Notes: generated by a model from the sequence alone, not told the origin. A stretch of 64,000 nt of DNA from Sacculina carcini (GCA_916048095.2 OU696589.1:5095683-5159682), one strand, 5' to 3'. Positions 36,949 to 51,306 are shown, numbered from the stretch's first letter. A program made the numbers and translations.

Positions 36949-39900
36949 AACAGGCGATACGGAGAAAATAGAGACCGATAGAGTCGGCAGAGTGCACGGT
37001 GTTCGCAGTAGCTTCAGTAAGCATGCTAGCCGAGCACCTTCGAGTTCTGAACCAGGGTGTCCCCGGTGCGGAAGACACCACGCGCGCAAAGGCAAGTGCG
37101 CAGCACATGACCAGAAGTGCAGAAGATGCGGCAAATTAGGTCATTTTGCCACGAAATGCAAGACATCCCTCGATGACAGAGATCGCGCCGAGAACATAAC
37201 CGTTGCCAACAAACAGTGGAAAAACAGGTATGTGTCAGCAGCGATTGTTTCAAGCGTCATGTCAGTCCGAGCTCCCCGTGTGGATGTTGTCGTCGATGGA
37301 CATGTGACGGTGTCTGCGTTGCCGGACACAGGAGCCGACATTACAGTGGCTGGGGTGGATGTGCTGGAAAAATTTGAGCACATCAACAACCTGCTGCCCA
37401 GCACGGATCGACCGTATTCAGCCGATGGCACCAGAATGTGTCCAGTCGGTATATGTCCAACGACCGTTTCCCTCGGCGAGTTGTCAGTCGAAGTGGATGT
37501 ACATGCATGTACTCAAAGGAGTATCCGGAATGCTTCTGTCGTGGAGCGTGTGTCGAGAATTGGGCATCATTTCGAGGGATTATCCGAATCAACTGAACCC
37601 GTCCGCGGTGAACATCGTCGCAGAGGCCAACGATCGAAAGCGTATATCGCCAGCTGAAGATGTCATCAGCAAATTTCGCGACGTCTTCAGTGAAGAGATT
37701 AAATGCTTGCCGGGTGAATCGTTCAAGATCAGAGTCGCCGATGGTAGCAGACCTCACAGCGTCACAGCGCCGCGTTGGGTGCCACTCCCGCTACGTGATG
37801 CCTTGAAAGAGGAACTGCACTCACTGGAGTCACAAGGTATCATCACACGTATAACAGAACCGACGGAATGGTGTTCCCCGATAGTGGTGACGCCGAAAAA
37901 AGGTGGGAAAATTCGTCTGTGTGTCGATCTCACCAAACTCAACCGATGCATTCAGAGTTTCAGTCCAGCACACCAGCGGAGTGTGTAGCATCTATGGTAA
38001 CGGCTGAAGCAAAATGTTTTGCAGTGTTTGACGCAGCTAAAGGCTATCATCAGTGCCCGCTCAGTCAGAAAAGCCAACCGTTGACCACCTTCATCACTCC
38101 GTTTGGTCGATACATGTTCCGCCGTGCGCCGTACGGCATCTCGTCGATATCTGACCACTACAATCGTCGGATGAACGAGGCTCTTGAGGGACTGACAGGA
38201 GTCCCAAGACTAGTAGATGACGTCATCATTTATGGCAGCTCAAAAGAGGAACTTCAAGAACGTGCCACCAATTTCTTGGTCAGATGCCGTCAGCGGAAAA
38301 TAACTTTGAATCGCAACAAAGTTCAGTATATGTTGCCACGGTGTAAATTCGCAGGATTCGAAGTCAGCGCAAGCGGGTATTCTATCGACACTGCTCTGAA
38401 CGAAGATATCTCGAAATTTCCGGTTCCGACAAACTTGACGAATCTGCGCTCATTCTTTGGTCTGTGCAGCCAAATCGGTTCATTTTCGCCGGATCTGTCA
38501 AAATGGTAGGTTCCTCTTCGTGGATTGTTGAGCACGAAAAACACGTTGATGTGGGAAGACCGGCATACTGCAGCATTTCATGAAGCACGAAAAGCTTTGT
38601 CATCACTAGATGTGCTGAAATATTTCGACGCTAAAGCTCCGACATATCTGCATACAGATGTTAGTCGTCTGAACGGGCTTGGTTTCATGCTTCAACAAAA
38701 ACAGCCGAATGGCGAAATGGGCGTCGTGCAATGTGGATCGCGCTTTCTGAACGACGCAGAAAGCCGTTATGCCGCGATCGAATTGGAGCTGCTGGCCATA
38801 GTGTGGGCATTCAAAAAATGTCGCCCGTTTCTTTCCGGTCTTGAACACTTCGAGGTTTTGACAGATCACCGGCCATTAGTACCAATCCTCAACTCAAAAT
38901 CGATCGATGACCTGGCTAATCCGCGACTACAGCGTTTGCGGTTTAAGCTGGAAGAGATTGGACCATTCTCCGCTCGATGGGTCCCGGGGAAGCAGCACAC
39001 TGCCGCTGACGCGCTTTCGCGGCATCCCGTTTCGCCCGCAACGGAGAAAGAAGAGGCCGGTGACAGCACGACCATCGCTGCGTGCGTCACTACGGATCCA
39101 GAGATCCCCGACCTCAATCTACAGCAGCTGAAGGCGGAATCTGCAGCTGACCTTGAGCTACAGATGCTCCAGCAAACCATCATGGACGGATTTCCGGATC
39201 GCAAAGGCGATATGAACAACAAGCTTCAACGCTACTGGCCTGTACACGAACGACTGTCGGTGGAAGACGATCTGGTGTTCCTTGGTCGCCGGCTGGTCAT
39301 CCCGAAGTCCATGAGGTCACAAATATTGCGTGACCTGCACGCGAGTCATGCGGGCAAAGAAAAAACCAAGCAGCGAGCTCGGCAGGCCGTTTATTGGCCC
39401 GGTATTGATGTCGACATCGACAACATCACCAAACATTGAGGTAAATGCCAACAATACCTACCATCACAGGCTCCAGAAACCATGGCGCGTCATGCAAAGG
39501 CTACTCGACCGTTCGAATACGTCTCCGTCGACATTGCTGAACACGGAGGACACAAGTTCATCGTCCTGGTGGAACATCTCTCAGGGTGGCAATTCGTCAA
39601 CGACCTGGGATCATCGGCGGTCACAAGACGTCTACTTGATACTTTCCGTACCATCTTCTGCATGGTGGGCGTGCCTGTGATAATCTACTCCGACGGAGGA
39701 CCGCAGTTCACATCGGGAGAATTCGCTCGATGTGCGGAGCTATGGCGTTTCTAACACGTGCGCTCATCACCCCATTACCCGCAATCGAATGGAAGAGCCG
39801 AGGCCGCCGTCAAATCGGCCAAAGCGCTGATTAAAAAGTGCTGGGATGGGGGGAGAGGAGGCCTTGACGTTGACAGCTGGGCCAAAGACATACTTCAGCA

Positions 39901-40405
39901 GAGGAACACGCCTGGACCAGACAGCAAATCGCCGGCGGAGATTCTCTACGGTCGTCCGGTGAGAGACATGCTGCCTGCAAACAGACGACAGTTCAGCTCA
40001 GAGTGGCAGAAGTCCAGCGAAGAAGCGGAGAGCGTGATGGACACGTACGAGTGCAAATCCGAGGAGAGGTACAACCAGGGCACCAGAGACTTAACCGAGC
40101 TAAGCCCAGGAAACAACGTCGCGGTCCAGTGTCACGCGACCAAGGAATGGACCAGGTATGGAGTGATCGTCGAGAAATTGCCGCATCGTCGATACCTTGT
40201 CAAGATGCTCAGCGGACGAGTGGTAGCTCGCAACCGACGACACATTCGCCTGAGATTCGGCCACGCTCTGAGGCCAGACGTCCAGCCAACAAGTGCATCA
40301 TCCGAAGGAGACGCAGCACAGAGGAGCGAGGAGCCATGGAGATCAACTCGCTCTCGTCGTCGTCCCCAAAAGCTCATCGAAGTCATGAAAATGACTAGGG
40401 GGGCG
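36949..40405 (+). pseudogene. pol: Plus-strand gypsy gag(NC)-PR-RT-RH-IN, unit 4
   Basis: Collinear with unit 2. Private changes: Gly before the first knuckle (PGCPRCG), ISKFRDV in the PR-RT linker, CPLSQKSQP in RT, and AKDILQQ in integrase. Stops begin at 38507, 39437 and 39752. Confidence 0.9.
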
Positions 40406-40673
40406 TGTGGAAGTGCGCATCGTAAAGAAAATTACCTCAACAGATGTCGCTAGCAGTCGGGCATCGAGAGTGGGTCGTCTGCTTAGCGCTAGCAGTCGGG
40501 CATCGAGAGTGGGTCGTCTGCTGATCCTACTGAGCCGTTTAAGTGAACGGCAGTGAAGTTTTGAAGCCCGCGTGTTTCGTGTGTGCTGCTCTTGCGAGTC
40601 GCTACTTTCATTTGTGTTACAGTGTTGTTTGTGCGTTATGGTTATCTTGTTAATACAGTCTCAGACTTGAACA
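40406..40673 (+). repeat. Gypsy LTR (type 2), unit 4/5 boundary
   Basis: 268 bp, as in the other internal units. Confidence 0.85.
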
Positions 40674-41279
40674 GAAATCGTGCGGTTTTTGTGGGAATTC
40701 CTTGTCTATTACATTAAATATATATTTTAGTGCATTTTAGTTTGGGTTTCGCTTATTTATTTCCCTGCCAATTTTTCTTCGATGGCATGCCCATGTGTGC
40801 CATATGCCTTTCATCGCATAGTAAAACACAACTCATCTGGAATTTCGTCGACACTTTCTTATTCCACTGCATTACTCGTGCGAGGCTGATCAATTATTGT
40901 GGTTGAATATATTGAAGTAAAGTTTAACACAAATGCACAATGTAAACACCGACTCCACTGAGCCAGCAACACAAACACTACGCAGTTAAAATACAATAGG
41001 CGTATCACAACGATATCTCCACCGCACTCGCACACATTCCTCTCCTCACCCGATATTCAATACCGAACTGTCTCCCATCAACACGACACTTGATACCCAA
41101 CGCATCGCTGCCACCTGATCCCTCGTCAGCACCTTGCAACGAGTGCATTTTGCAAATACACACCCGCACACAAACATACATACACAATGCGGAACACTAC
41201 GCCAGCAAATGCAATCCCACACACACACACACACATACATGCACACACACACAAATACAACGCTACAAGATCGCGACAC

Positions 41280-42405
41280 ATGAGAATCAAGTACAGGTCA
41301 AAGGAAGCAGCTGACGAAGTGTTGAACAACACATGGAAGCTGAAAGACAATGCCGAATACAGCAAGGTTTGGATCAAACCAGACTCCACGCAGGATCAAA
41401 AAGCATTAATCAAGGAAAAAGTCCAACTAATGAAAAAAAACGAGAAATTGACAGAGGAAGAAAAAAAGGAGTTTCATTGGAAGTTGGTACATGGAAAAAG
41501 CAAGAAATGGTATCGTATGGTAGCAACGGATGCGAAGGAACAAACAGAAAGGCACACACAAGCTTAATGTACACAAACATCGACGGGTATATGTCGAGTA
41601 GAATCGAGCTGAATGAATACCTGTGTGGAAAAAACCCTGACATTGTTGCTATAGTGGAAACAAAACTCAAAGAAGGTATTGTAGTTCAAGGCTTGGTTCA
41701 TAGCAGTTATTACATATCCAGAAGGGATAGAAATAGAAAAGCGGGAGGGGAAGTGATGGTGTTGACTAAAGACAATATTTATGCAAATGTGGTGTGTATT
41801 GGAATGAAGGCGGACTTAATAATGTGAGAGCTAAAACTCTTGATGATGATGATGATGTACGCATATATTACAACCAGCTGGAGCAGGAGGTGCAATGCGC
41901 AAAACTCTTGGACAGTGTGAAATACTTCATGGCGGTTTATGTGCCGCCAAAAAGTAGTTCATGGAATCTGAAAGAGTTTGAATAAATGCTCAATGATACT
42001 CTGAAAAAACTATGCTATCTAATGAACAAGTACAAAAACTCAACAATTGTAGGAGATTTTAACTGTAAGGAAGTTGACTGGCAAAATTGGAACGCAAACG
42101 GATCACCGAACTCATCGAGTTCAAGACTTATGACACTGATGATGAAAAATTACATGAATCAGTGGGTTCAAGAGAATACACGATTCAGGGGTTCAGACGA
42201 GCCATCAAAACTATACTTGGTTTTTACTGATGAAATGGATATAATAGAATTGTTGACGTATAAGAGCCCAATTGGTAAAAGCGACCATGTGCTGATAGAG
42301 GCAGTTTTAGAGTATGGAAAACCTGCAAAAGGTCTCCGTAAATACTACGGTGATAAACTGAACTGTGACAAAGCCAACATAAAACAGCTTAAGAGATATG
42401 CGTGA
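41280..42405 (+). pseudogene. LINE endonuclease fragment, unit 5
   Basis: Eight-A version. EQTERH is encoded with a GAACAAACAG variant. Same filler insertion and stops as the other units. Confidence 0.8.
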
Positions 42406-42624
42406 GTTAATCATGATTAACAAACGTAACTACTATGGTAGTACAGAGTTGAATGTATGCAACTGAAAATAATGTAAAAATGGAATATTTTAAATCAAAC
42501 ACAATGCGCACTGCAACACGACACAGACCAGAAATATTCAAGCTCTACTTTTTGTACATAACCTTGAACAGTTGTTTCCACGTTGGAAACACTGGTGTAC
42601 ATTTTATTTTTTTTGGGAACAATA

Positions 42625-43031
42625 ATATTACGTCTCGGGTGTGTTTGGTTCCGATTTGGTCCTAGCCAGGACCAGATTTAGGCATTTATAGGATCCTGGG
42701 CGAAATTTGTGCGAAGGCCTACCCTTCTCGAGGCGGGTGGCCATCGAAATAAGCCTCACCGGGGTGCGCTGTAAGCTCCACCGGGAAATCATCATTGTCG
42801 GTCTTGCCATTAATTTTGGTCATCTTAATCACGTTTGCAGTTTTCATCTTAGTCACGTCCACTGAGTTTTTTGGTCATTTTTTGAGGTCAACTAAAATGT
42901 GAAAGCCTCTGGGCAGGTGACCTCTTTGAACCCCCTAAATCCGGCCCTGGTCTTGGCTCTCTTTGCCTTTCTTTGTTAGGTCAGGAAAGGCTGGCCTAGG
43001 CTGGCCATGATTATTACCCGAGACGTAATAT
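42625..43031. mobile_element. Nested MITE pair, unit 5
   Basis: Outer MITE with the hAT-like element at 42667-42949. Confidence 0.75.
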
Positions 43032-43142
43032 CCCTAGCTCGTTTTATTGTCGACTGTCCCATGTTGCGTCCCATGTCCGCGTTCAACAAAATTTTGAGCT
43101 CAAAAATGAATGCGTACTGTATTTGCTGATATATTCTTTCAG

Positions 43143-43196
43143 CGCCGACACCAACAACGACACCAACAACAACAACAACGCCAAAAACTACCACCA
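43143..43196 (+). other. Candidate 54-nt micro-exon, unit 5
   Basis: Identical to units 1-4. Confidence 0.4.
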
Positions 43197-43518
43197 GTAA
43201 GTTTTTTTTTATTATATTTCCAATTAATCAAATTACCGAATTTCTTAAATTACCATTGTATTGTGTCATTTATTATTATTGTTATTATTATTAATTACTG
43301 GTAAAACTAGTAGCATGGGAAGAGTGCAAATGCACTATTACCACCCCAAGGTGTCCCCATATACCGGAAGCGCCCAAAAGATTCAGAGAGAAAGAGAGTT
43401 CGAAAAGAAAAAAATCTAGAAAGAGAGATGGAAAGAATATAATAAATATATATATCAAGTTTGGAGCATTTATAATTAAAAATAGCATTGATAACCCAAA
43501 TGAAAGTCGCTTATGTTT

Positions 43519-43981
43519 TTACGTCCTTGCTAGAAGATAGATGCTATCCAATTCACCAAAACGTTTGAATGGACAACTACCAAAAATGAAGTGATTTGGA
43601 GTGAGAGCTTGATGGTCATCAGCTTCTGTGCTGATGTAGGTGAGAGGACGCGAATTTACACAGTTCTCTACTTCGCACAAAATTGCGCTCATATCATTGC
43701 TGTTCACAGACCGGCGACACAAAAATTTGCGTAGCGAAGATTTCACTGTTCGTACAAGCCTCTCCCAAAATCCTACCCACCATGGGGACCTTGGGGCAAT
43801 AAACCTTCATGAAGGAGAATTCATTCCAAACAGACTGGGCAAATTACCTGACATAGCCTGAAAACTAAGAGCATTGTCGGAGTATACGACCGAGGGCCAT
43901 CCCCGTCTGGAAACAAACTTTCTGTAAGCTAAAGTAAAATCAGCCGTCGACAATGAAGTCGTTAGTTAAAAATGAACCGCT
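43519..43981 (-). pseudogene. pol: BEL/Pao integrase remnant, unit 5
   Basis: Same as unit 2. Confidence 0.85.
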
Positions 43982-44064
43982 CTCACTTCACCTGTGCGTA
44001 CAGTCGTGGCGTTGTTTTAGTGGTCGGTGGAAATAGCGTACACATGAGCTAATCCTCTAGAGAA

Positions 44065-44431
44065 TGTAAGCACGAAAAATAAAAAAGAACAAGAAAGCAC
44101 AATTCCACACGATCACACCGCAACACAATGCACTAAATACTACACTCTCCACCGATCAACACTCTAAACCACTGCACAAAACACCACACTCTCACTTCAC
44201 CAGTAACGCACTGCCCAGCATGCACGACCGATCGTTGACTCAGGGCGGATACCACCCGCGCATGCATGCACTCATCGCTTGCGCTTGTGTGACGCAGCTA
44301 CCTCCGCGCGCGCATACAACAACGTACACAAAATCACACTCCCACGTACGCACACAAATACACATGCACGCACGCACAATTATATATAGTACAAGATACA
44401 ATACCATGCAATACACAATAAACATAATACA
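44065..44431 (-). repeat. 3' LTR of the minus-strand element, unit 5
   Basis: 367 bp, same ends and flanks as unit 3. Confidence 0.85.
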
Positions 44432-45633
44432 TATCCCCCTGATTCTAAGAATCACTATGCCCGATTAGAATTATACGCAAAATAATCATTGAACCGCGCC
44501 GGACGCTGACTCTGTCGCTGTGGTCGCGCCTGCTGCTGACCGCTACTCGCCGGATCAGTCCCGGCAGTCCTCTCACCGTACACCATGACGGCTGGCTCGC
44601 CATCGTCCGCCACGTCACCGCTCGCCTCGTCCAATCCGTTCGTGCCGCCACCGTTCTCCGTCTCCGCCCGTGGTCTGACATCACCCACGTGCCTGTTGAT
44701 GCCATCGACGGCGGCAACGAGGTCTGACACGACACTTGTGACGGTACTCCTGCGACCGACAGCATCACACCGTTCTCCGCGCTGCCTCACCCAGACAGGA
44801 TCGCCGACCTCATAATCGTAGCCACGAACAGATGTGCTGCGCTGTCGCGGGAGTTCGTCACGCATTCGTACTCTGTGTCGATACACACCATCAACAGGTC
44901 TGCGACCGGCGTCATCCATTGGCGTCAAATTGTGCAGCATCACAGCCTCTCTCACACTGCACTGTTTCCTCGCCACAATGGTCTTGACAATCCGATGCGA
45001 CCTCTCCGCTATGCCGTTTCCTTCTGGGCGAAAAGCACACCGATAGCGAATGCTCACACCCCAACGTTCCATCGCCCGCACAAAAGACTGTCCACGAAAA
45101 GACGTGCCGTTGTCCAGAAGTATCTCATTTGGGTTCCACGCTCACTAAAAATATCATCGAAAATGTCCGCCACTTCATCGCTGCTGCGACTGCGAACCTT
45201 GCGCCAGAGAGAAAACCTCGAAGGACCACAATCGATGAGAGACACATACAATAAATTACGCACATGCACAAAATCTGCTGCCAGTCGGTGCCAGTTTTGA
45301 TTCACGCTCAGTTTCCCGTGTCTCCATTTCACTGACGCCGGGCAAAACTAATTGCAGATGTCACACGACCTCACAACATCTGCGACTTCCCGCTTGCTCA
45401 CGTAAAGCTTTTTCCTCCGGCAAAAGTACCGCGTTCGGTGGATGCCCGGATGTCCGGCGTCGTGGTGAATCTGCCTGATGCGAGAACGCACGTCAGTCGG
45501 TTGAGCACCTGCGGCACACACTCATTTGTCCTGTTTCAACCAGTGACCAGGCACACGAGTCAGGCAATCTGCTTTATTCCTCTCAGACGCCACCTTCATT
45601 ACTTCAACCGTCAGGTCGTACTCGTCCAACAAT
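44432..45633 (-). pseudogene. pol: Integrase/RNase H end of the minus-strand element, unit 5
   Basis: As in unit 3, with RYRCAFRPEG and MSVNQ-side variants shared with the source copy at 53100-54301, plus a private DNG change near 45105. Confidence 0.85.
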
Positions 45634-48600
45634 AACAGGCGATACGGAGAAAATAGAGACCGATAGAGTCGGCAGAGTGCACGGTGTTCGCAGTAGCTTC
45701 AGTAAGCATGCTAGCCGAGCACCTTCGAGTTCTGAACCAGAGTGGGAAGACAGATGCGGAAGACACCACGCGCGCAAAGGCAAGTGCGCAGCACATGACC
45801 AGAAGTGCAGAAGACGCGGCAAATTAGGTCATTTTGCCACGAAATGCAAGACATCCCTCGATGACAGAGATCGCGCCGAGAACATAACCGTTGCCAACAA
45901 ACAGTGGAAAAACAGGTATGTGTCAGCAGCGATTGTTTCAAGCGTCATGTCAGTCCGAGCTCCCCGTGTGGATGTTGTCGTCGATGGACATGTGACGGTG
46001 TCTGCGTTGCCGGACACAGGAGCCGACATTACAGTGGCTGGGGTGGATGTGCTGGAAAAATTTGAGCACATCAACAACCTGCTGCCCAGCACGGATCGAC
46101 CGTATTAAGCCGATGGCACCAGAATGTGTCCAGTCGGTATATGTCCAACGACCGTTTCCCTCGGCGAGTTGTCAGTCGAAGTGGATGTACATGCATGTAC
46201 TCAAAGGAGTATCCGGAATGCTTCTGTCGTGGAGCGTGTGTCGAGAATTGGGCATCATTTCGAGGGATTATCCGAATCAACTGAACCCGTCCGCGGTGAA
46301 CATCGTCGCAGAGGCCAACGATCGAAAGCGTATATCGCCAGCTGAAGATGTCATCAGCGAATTTCGCGACGTCTTCAGTGAAGAGATTAAATGCTTGCCG
46401 GGTGAATCGTTCAAGATCAGAGTCGCCGATGGTAGCAGACCTCACAGCGTCACAGCGCCGCGTTGGGTGCCACTCCCGCTACGTGATGCCTTGAAAGAGG
46501 AACTGCACTCACTGGAGTCACAAGGTATCATCACACGTATAACAGAACCGACGGAATGGTGTTCCCCGATAGTGGTGACGCCGAAAAAAGGTGGGAAAAT
46601 TCGTCTGTGTGTCGATCTCACCAAACTCAACCGATGCATTCAGAGTTTCAGTCCAGCACACCAGCGGAGTGTGTAGCATCTATGGTAACGGCTGAAGCAA
46701 AATGTTTTGCAGTGTTTGACGCAGCTAAAGGCTATCATCAGTGCCCGCTCAGTCAGGAAAGCCAACCGTTGACCACCTTCATCACTCCGTTTGGTCGATA
46801 CATGTTCCGCCGTGCGCCGTACGGCATCTCGTCGATATCTGACCACTACAATCGTCGGATGAACGAGGCTCTTGAGGGACTGACAGGAGTCCCAAGACTA
46901 GTAGATGACGTCATCATTTATGGCAGCTCAAAAGAGGAACTTCAAGAACGTGCCACCAATTTCTTGGTCAGATGCCGTCAGCGGAAAATAACTTTGAATC
47001 GCAACAAAGTTCAGTATATGTTGCCACGGTGTAAATTCGCAGGATTCGAAGTCAGCGCAAGCGGGTATTCTATCGACACTGCTCTGAACGAAGATATCTC
47101 GAAATTTCCGGTTCCGACAAACTTGACGAATCTGCGCTCATTCTTTGGTCTGTGCAGCCAAATCGGTTCATTTTCGCCGGATCTGTCAAAATGGTAGGTT
47201 CCTCTTCGTGGATTGTTGAGCACGAAAAACACGTTGATGTGGGAAGACCGGCATACTGCAGCATTTCATGAAGCACGAAAAGCTTTGTCATCACTAGATG
47301 TGCTGAAATATTTCGACGCTAAAGCTCCGACATATCTGCATACAGATGTTAGTCGTCTGAACGGGCTTGGTTTCATGCTTCAACAAAAACAGCCGAATGG
47401 CGAAATGGGCGTCGTGCAATGTGGATCGCGCTTTCTGAACGACGCAGAAAGCCGTTATGCCGCGATCGAATTGGAGCTGCTGGCCATAGTGTGGGCATTC
47501 AAAAAATGTCGCCCGTTTCTTTCCGGTCTTGAACACTTCGAGGTTTTGACAGATCACCGGCCATTAGTACCAATCCTCAACTCAAAATCGATCGATGACC
47601 TGGCTAATCCGCGACTACAGCGTTTGCGGCTTAAGCTGGAAGAGATTGGACCATTCTCCGCTCGATGGGTCCCGGGGAAGCAGCACACTGCCGCTGACGC
47701 GCTTTCGCGGCATCCCGTTTCGCCCGCAACGGAGAAAGAAGAGGCCGGTGACAGCACGACCATCGCTGCGTGCGTCACTACGGATCCAGAGATCCCCGAA
47801 CTCAATCTACAGCAGCTGAAGGCGGAATCTGCAGCTGACCTTGAGCTACAGATGCTCCAGCAAACCATCATGGACGGATTTCCGGATCGCAAAGGCGATA
47901 TGAACAACAAGCTTCAACGCTACTGGCCTGTACACGAACAACTGCCGGTGGAAGACGATCTGGTGTTCCTTGGTCGCCGGCTGGTCATCCCGAAGTCCAT
48001 GAGGTCACAAATATTGCGTGACCTGCACGCGAGTCATGCGGGCAAAGAAAAAACCAAGCAGCGAGCTCGGCAGGCCGTTTATTGGCCCGGTATTGATGTC
48101 GACATCGACAACATCACCAAACATTGAGGTAAATGCCAACAATACCTACCATCACAGGCTCCAGAACCCATGGCGCGTCATGCAAAGGCTACTCGACCGT
48201 TCGAATACGTCTCCGTCGACATTGCTGAACACGGAGGACACAAGTTCATCGTGCTGGTGGAACATCTCTCAGGGTGGCAATTCGTCAACGACCTGGGATC
48301 ATCGGCGGTCACAAGACGTCTACTTGATACTTTCCGTACCATCTTCTGCATGGTGGGCGTGCCTGTGATAATCTACTCCGACGGAGGACCGCAGTTCACA
48401 TCGGGAGAATTCGCTCGATGTGCGGAGCTATGGCGTTTCTAACACGTGCGCTCATCACCCCATTACCCGCAATCGAACGGAAAAGCCGAGGCCGCCGTCA
48501 AATCGGCCAAAGCGCTGATTAAAAAGTGCTGGGATGGGGGGAGAGGAGGCCTTGACGTTGACAGCTGGGCCAAAGGCATACTTCAGCAGAGGAACACGCC

Positions 48601-49093
48601 TGGACCAGACAGCAGATCGCCGGCGGAGATTCTCTACGGTCGTCCTGTGAGAGACATGGTGCCTGCACACAGACGACAGTTCAGCTCAGAGTGGCAGAAG
48701 TCCAGCGAAGAAGCGGAGCGCGTGATGGACACGTACGAGTGCAAATCCGAGGAGAGGTACAACCAGGGCACCAGAGACTTAACCGAGCTAAGCCCAGGAA
48801 ACAACGTCGCGGTCCAGTGTCACGCGACCAAGGAATGGACCACGTATGGAGTGATCGTCGAGAAATTGCCGCATCGTCGATACCTTGTCAAGATGCTCAG
48901 CGGACGAGTGGTAGCTCGCAACCGACGACACATTCGCCTGAGATTCGGCCACGCTCTGAGGCCAGACGTCCAGCCAACAAGTGCATCATCCGAAGGAGAC
49001 GCAGCACAGAGGAGCGAGGAGCCATGGAGATCAACTCGCTCTCGTCGTCGTCCCCAAAGGCTCATCGAAGTCATGAAAATGACTAGGGGGGCG
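45634..49093 (+). pseudogene. pol: Plus-strand gypsy gag(NC)-PR-RT-RH-IN, unit 5
   Basis: 3460 bp. The first knuckle is destroyed (WEDRCGRHH instead of CPRCGRHH, a 3-bp net gain near 45745) and the second loses a Cys (CRRRGKLGHF). An extra TAA at 46106-46108 truncates the protease segment. Other stops begin at 47195, 48125 and 48440. Integrase has several private substitutions (DMVPAHRRQF, EWTTYGV). Confidence 0.9.
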
Positions 49094-49361
49094 TGTGGAA
49101 GTGCGCATCGTAAAGAAAATTACCTCAACAGATGTCGCTAGCAGTCGGGCATCGAGAGTGGGTCGTCTGCTTAGCGCTAGCAGTCGGGCATCGAGAGTGG
49201 GTCGTCTGCTGATCCTACTGAGCCGTTTAAGTGAACGGCAGTGAAGTTTTGAAGCCCGCGTGTTTCGTGTGTGCTGCTCTTGCGAGTCGCTACTTTCATT
49301 TGTGTTACAGTGTTGTTTGTGCGTTATGGTTATCTTGTTAATACAGTCTCAGACTTGAACA
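49094..49361 (+). repeat. Gypsy LTR (type 2), unit 5/6 boundary
   Basis: 268 bp. It is the 3' LTR of the unit 5 gypsy and the last type 2 LTR of the array. Confidence 0.85.
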
Positions 49362-49965
49362 GAAATCGTGCGGTTTTTGTGGGAATTCCTTGTCTATTAC
49401 ATTAAATATATATTTTAGTGCATTTTAGTTTGGGTTTCGCTTATTTATTTCCCTGCCAATTTTTCTTCGATGGCATGCCCATGTGTGCCATATGCCTTTC
49501 ATCGCATAGTAAAACACAACTCATCTGGAATTTCGCCGACACTTTCTTATTCCACTGCATTACTCGTGCGAGGCTGATCAATTATTGTGGTTGAATATAT
49601 TGAAGTAAAGTTTAACACAAATGCACAATGTAAACACCGACTCCACTGAGCCAGCAACACAAACACTACGCAGTTAAAATACAATAGGCGTATCACAACG
49701 ATATCTCCACCGCACTCGCACACATTCCTCTCCTCACCCGATATTCAATACCGAACTGTCTCCCATCAACACGACACTTGATACCCAACGCATCGCTGCC
49801 ACCTGATCCCTCGTCAGCACCTTGCAACGAGTGCATTTTGCAAATACACACCCGCACACAAACATACATACACAATGCGGAACACTACGCCAGAAAATGC
49901 AATCCCACACACACACACATACATGCACACACACACACACATACAACGCTACAAGATCGCGACCC

Positions 49966-51090
49966 ATGATAATCAAGTACAGGTCAAAGGAAGCAGCTGA
50001 CGAAGTGTTGAACAACACATGGAAGCTGAAAGACAATGCCGAATACAGCAAGGTTTGGATCAAACCGACTCCACGCAGGAACAAAAAGCATTAATCAAGG
50101 AAAAAGTCCAACTAATGAAAAAAAACGAGAAATTGACAGAGGAAGAAAAAAAGGAGTTTCATTGGAAGTTGGTACATGGAAAAATCAAGAAATGGTATCG
50201 TATGGTAGCAACGGATGCGAAGGAACAGACAGAAAGGCACACACAAGCTTAATGTACACAAACATCGACGGGTATATGTCGAGTAGAATCGAGCTGAATG
50301 AATACCTGTGTGGAAAAAACCCTGACATTGTTGCTATAGTGGAAACAAAACTCAAAGAAGGTATTGTAGTTCAAGGCTTGGTTCATAGCAGTTATTACAT
50401 ATCCAGAAGGGATAGAAATAGAAAAGCGGGAGGGTAAGTGATGGTGTTGACTAAAGACAATATTTATGCAAATGTGGTGTGTATTGGAATGAAGGCGGAC
50501 TTAATAATGTGAGAGCTAAAACTCTTGATGATGATGATGATGTACGCATATATTACACCCAGCTGGAGCAGGAGGTGCAATGCGCAAAACTCTTGGACAG
50601 TGTGAAATACTTCATGGCGGTTTATGTGCCGCCAAAAAGTAGTTCATGGAATCTGAACGAGTTTGAATAAATGCTCAATGATACTCTGAAAGAACTATGC
50701 TATCTAATGAACAAGTACAAAAACTCAACAATTGTAGGAGATTTTAACTGTAAGGAAGTTGACTGGCAAAATTGGAACGCAAACGGATCACCGAAATCAT
50801 GGAGTTCAAGACTTATGACACTGATGATGAAAAATTACATGAATCAGTGGGTTCAAGAGAATACACGATTCAGGGGTTCAGACGAGCCATCAAAACTATA
50901 CTTGGTTTTTACTGATGAAATGGATATAATAGAATCGTTGACGTATAAGAGCCCAATTGGTAAAAGCGACCATGTGCTGATAGAGGCAGTTTTAGAGTAT
51001 GGAAAACCTGCAAAAGGTCTCCGTAAATACTACAGTGATAAACTGAACTGTGACAAAGCCAACATAAAACAGCTTAAGAGATATGCGTGA
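49966..51090 (+). pseudogene. LINE endonuclease fragment, unit 6
   Basis: Same 68-bp filler insertion. It has an additional TAA near 50434 after RKAGG and several private changes (WSSRLMT, SLTYKS) that agree with the longer LINE at 60438. It is therefore closer to the ancestral sequence. Confidence 0.8.
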
Positions 51091-51306
51091 GTTAATCATG
51101 ATTAACAAACGTTACTACTATGGTAGTATAAAGTTGAATGTATGCAACTGAAAAGAATTTAAAAATGGAATATGTTAAATAAAACACAATGCGCACTGCA
51201 ACACGACACAGACCAGAAATATTCAAGCTCTACTTTTTGTACATAACCTTGAACAGTTGTTTCCACGTTGGAAACACTGGTGTACATTTTTTTTTTGGGA
51301 ACAATA

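Larger units (their letters stand above)
31722..40405 (+). repeat. Tandem array unit 4 (8684 bp)
   Basis: Nearly identical to units 2-3. The CA tract is two bases shorter and the A-run region reads GAAAAAAAAAGAG (C to A). Private variants include GTGGTGTTG near 35322, CCAGGGTGTCC near 37054 and CAGAAAAGCC near 38067. Confidence 0.95.
40406..49093 (+). repeat. Tandem array unit 5 (8688 bp), mosaic
   Basis: The left part matches units 2-4. From about 45000 the minus-strand integrase segment shares variants with the full-length element of unit 6 (AGCACACCG near 45037, CTCAGTTTCC near 45307). The plus-strand gypsy has the most private changes of any complete unit. Confidence 0.95.

Noticed and set aside
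5685-49093. CRISPR-like or satellite array interpretation of the regular repeats
   Set aside because: The period is 8.7 kb, the units contain retroelement genes, and there is no spacer-repeat structure.
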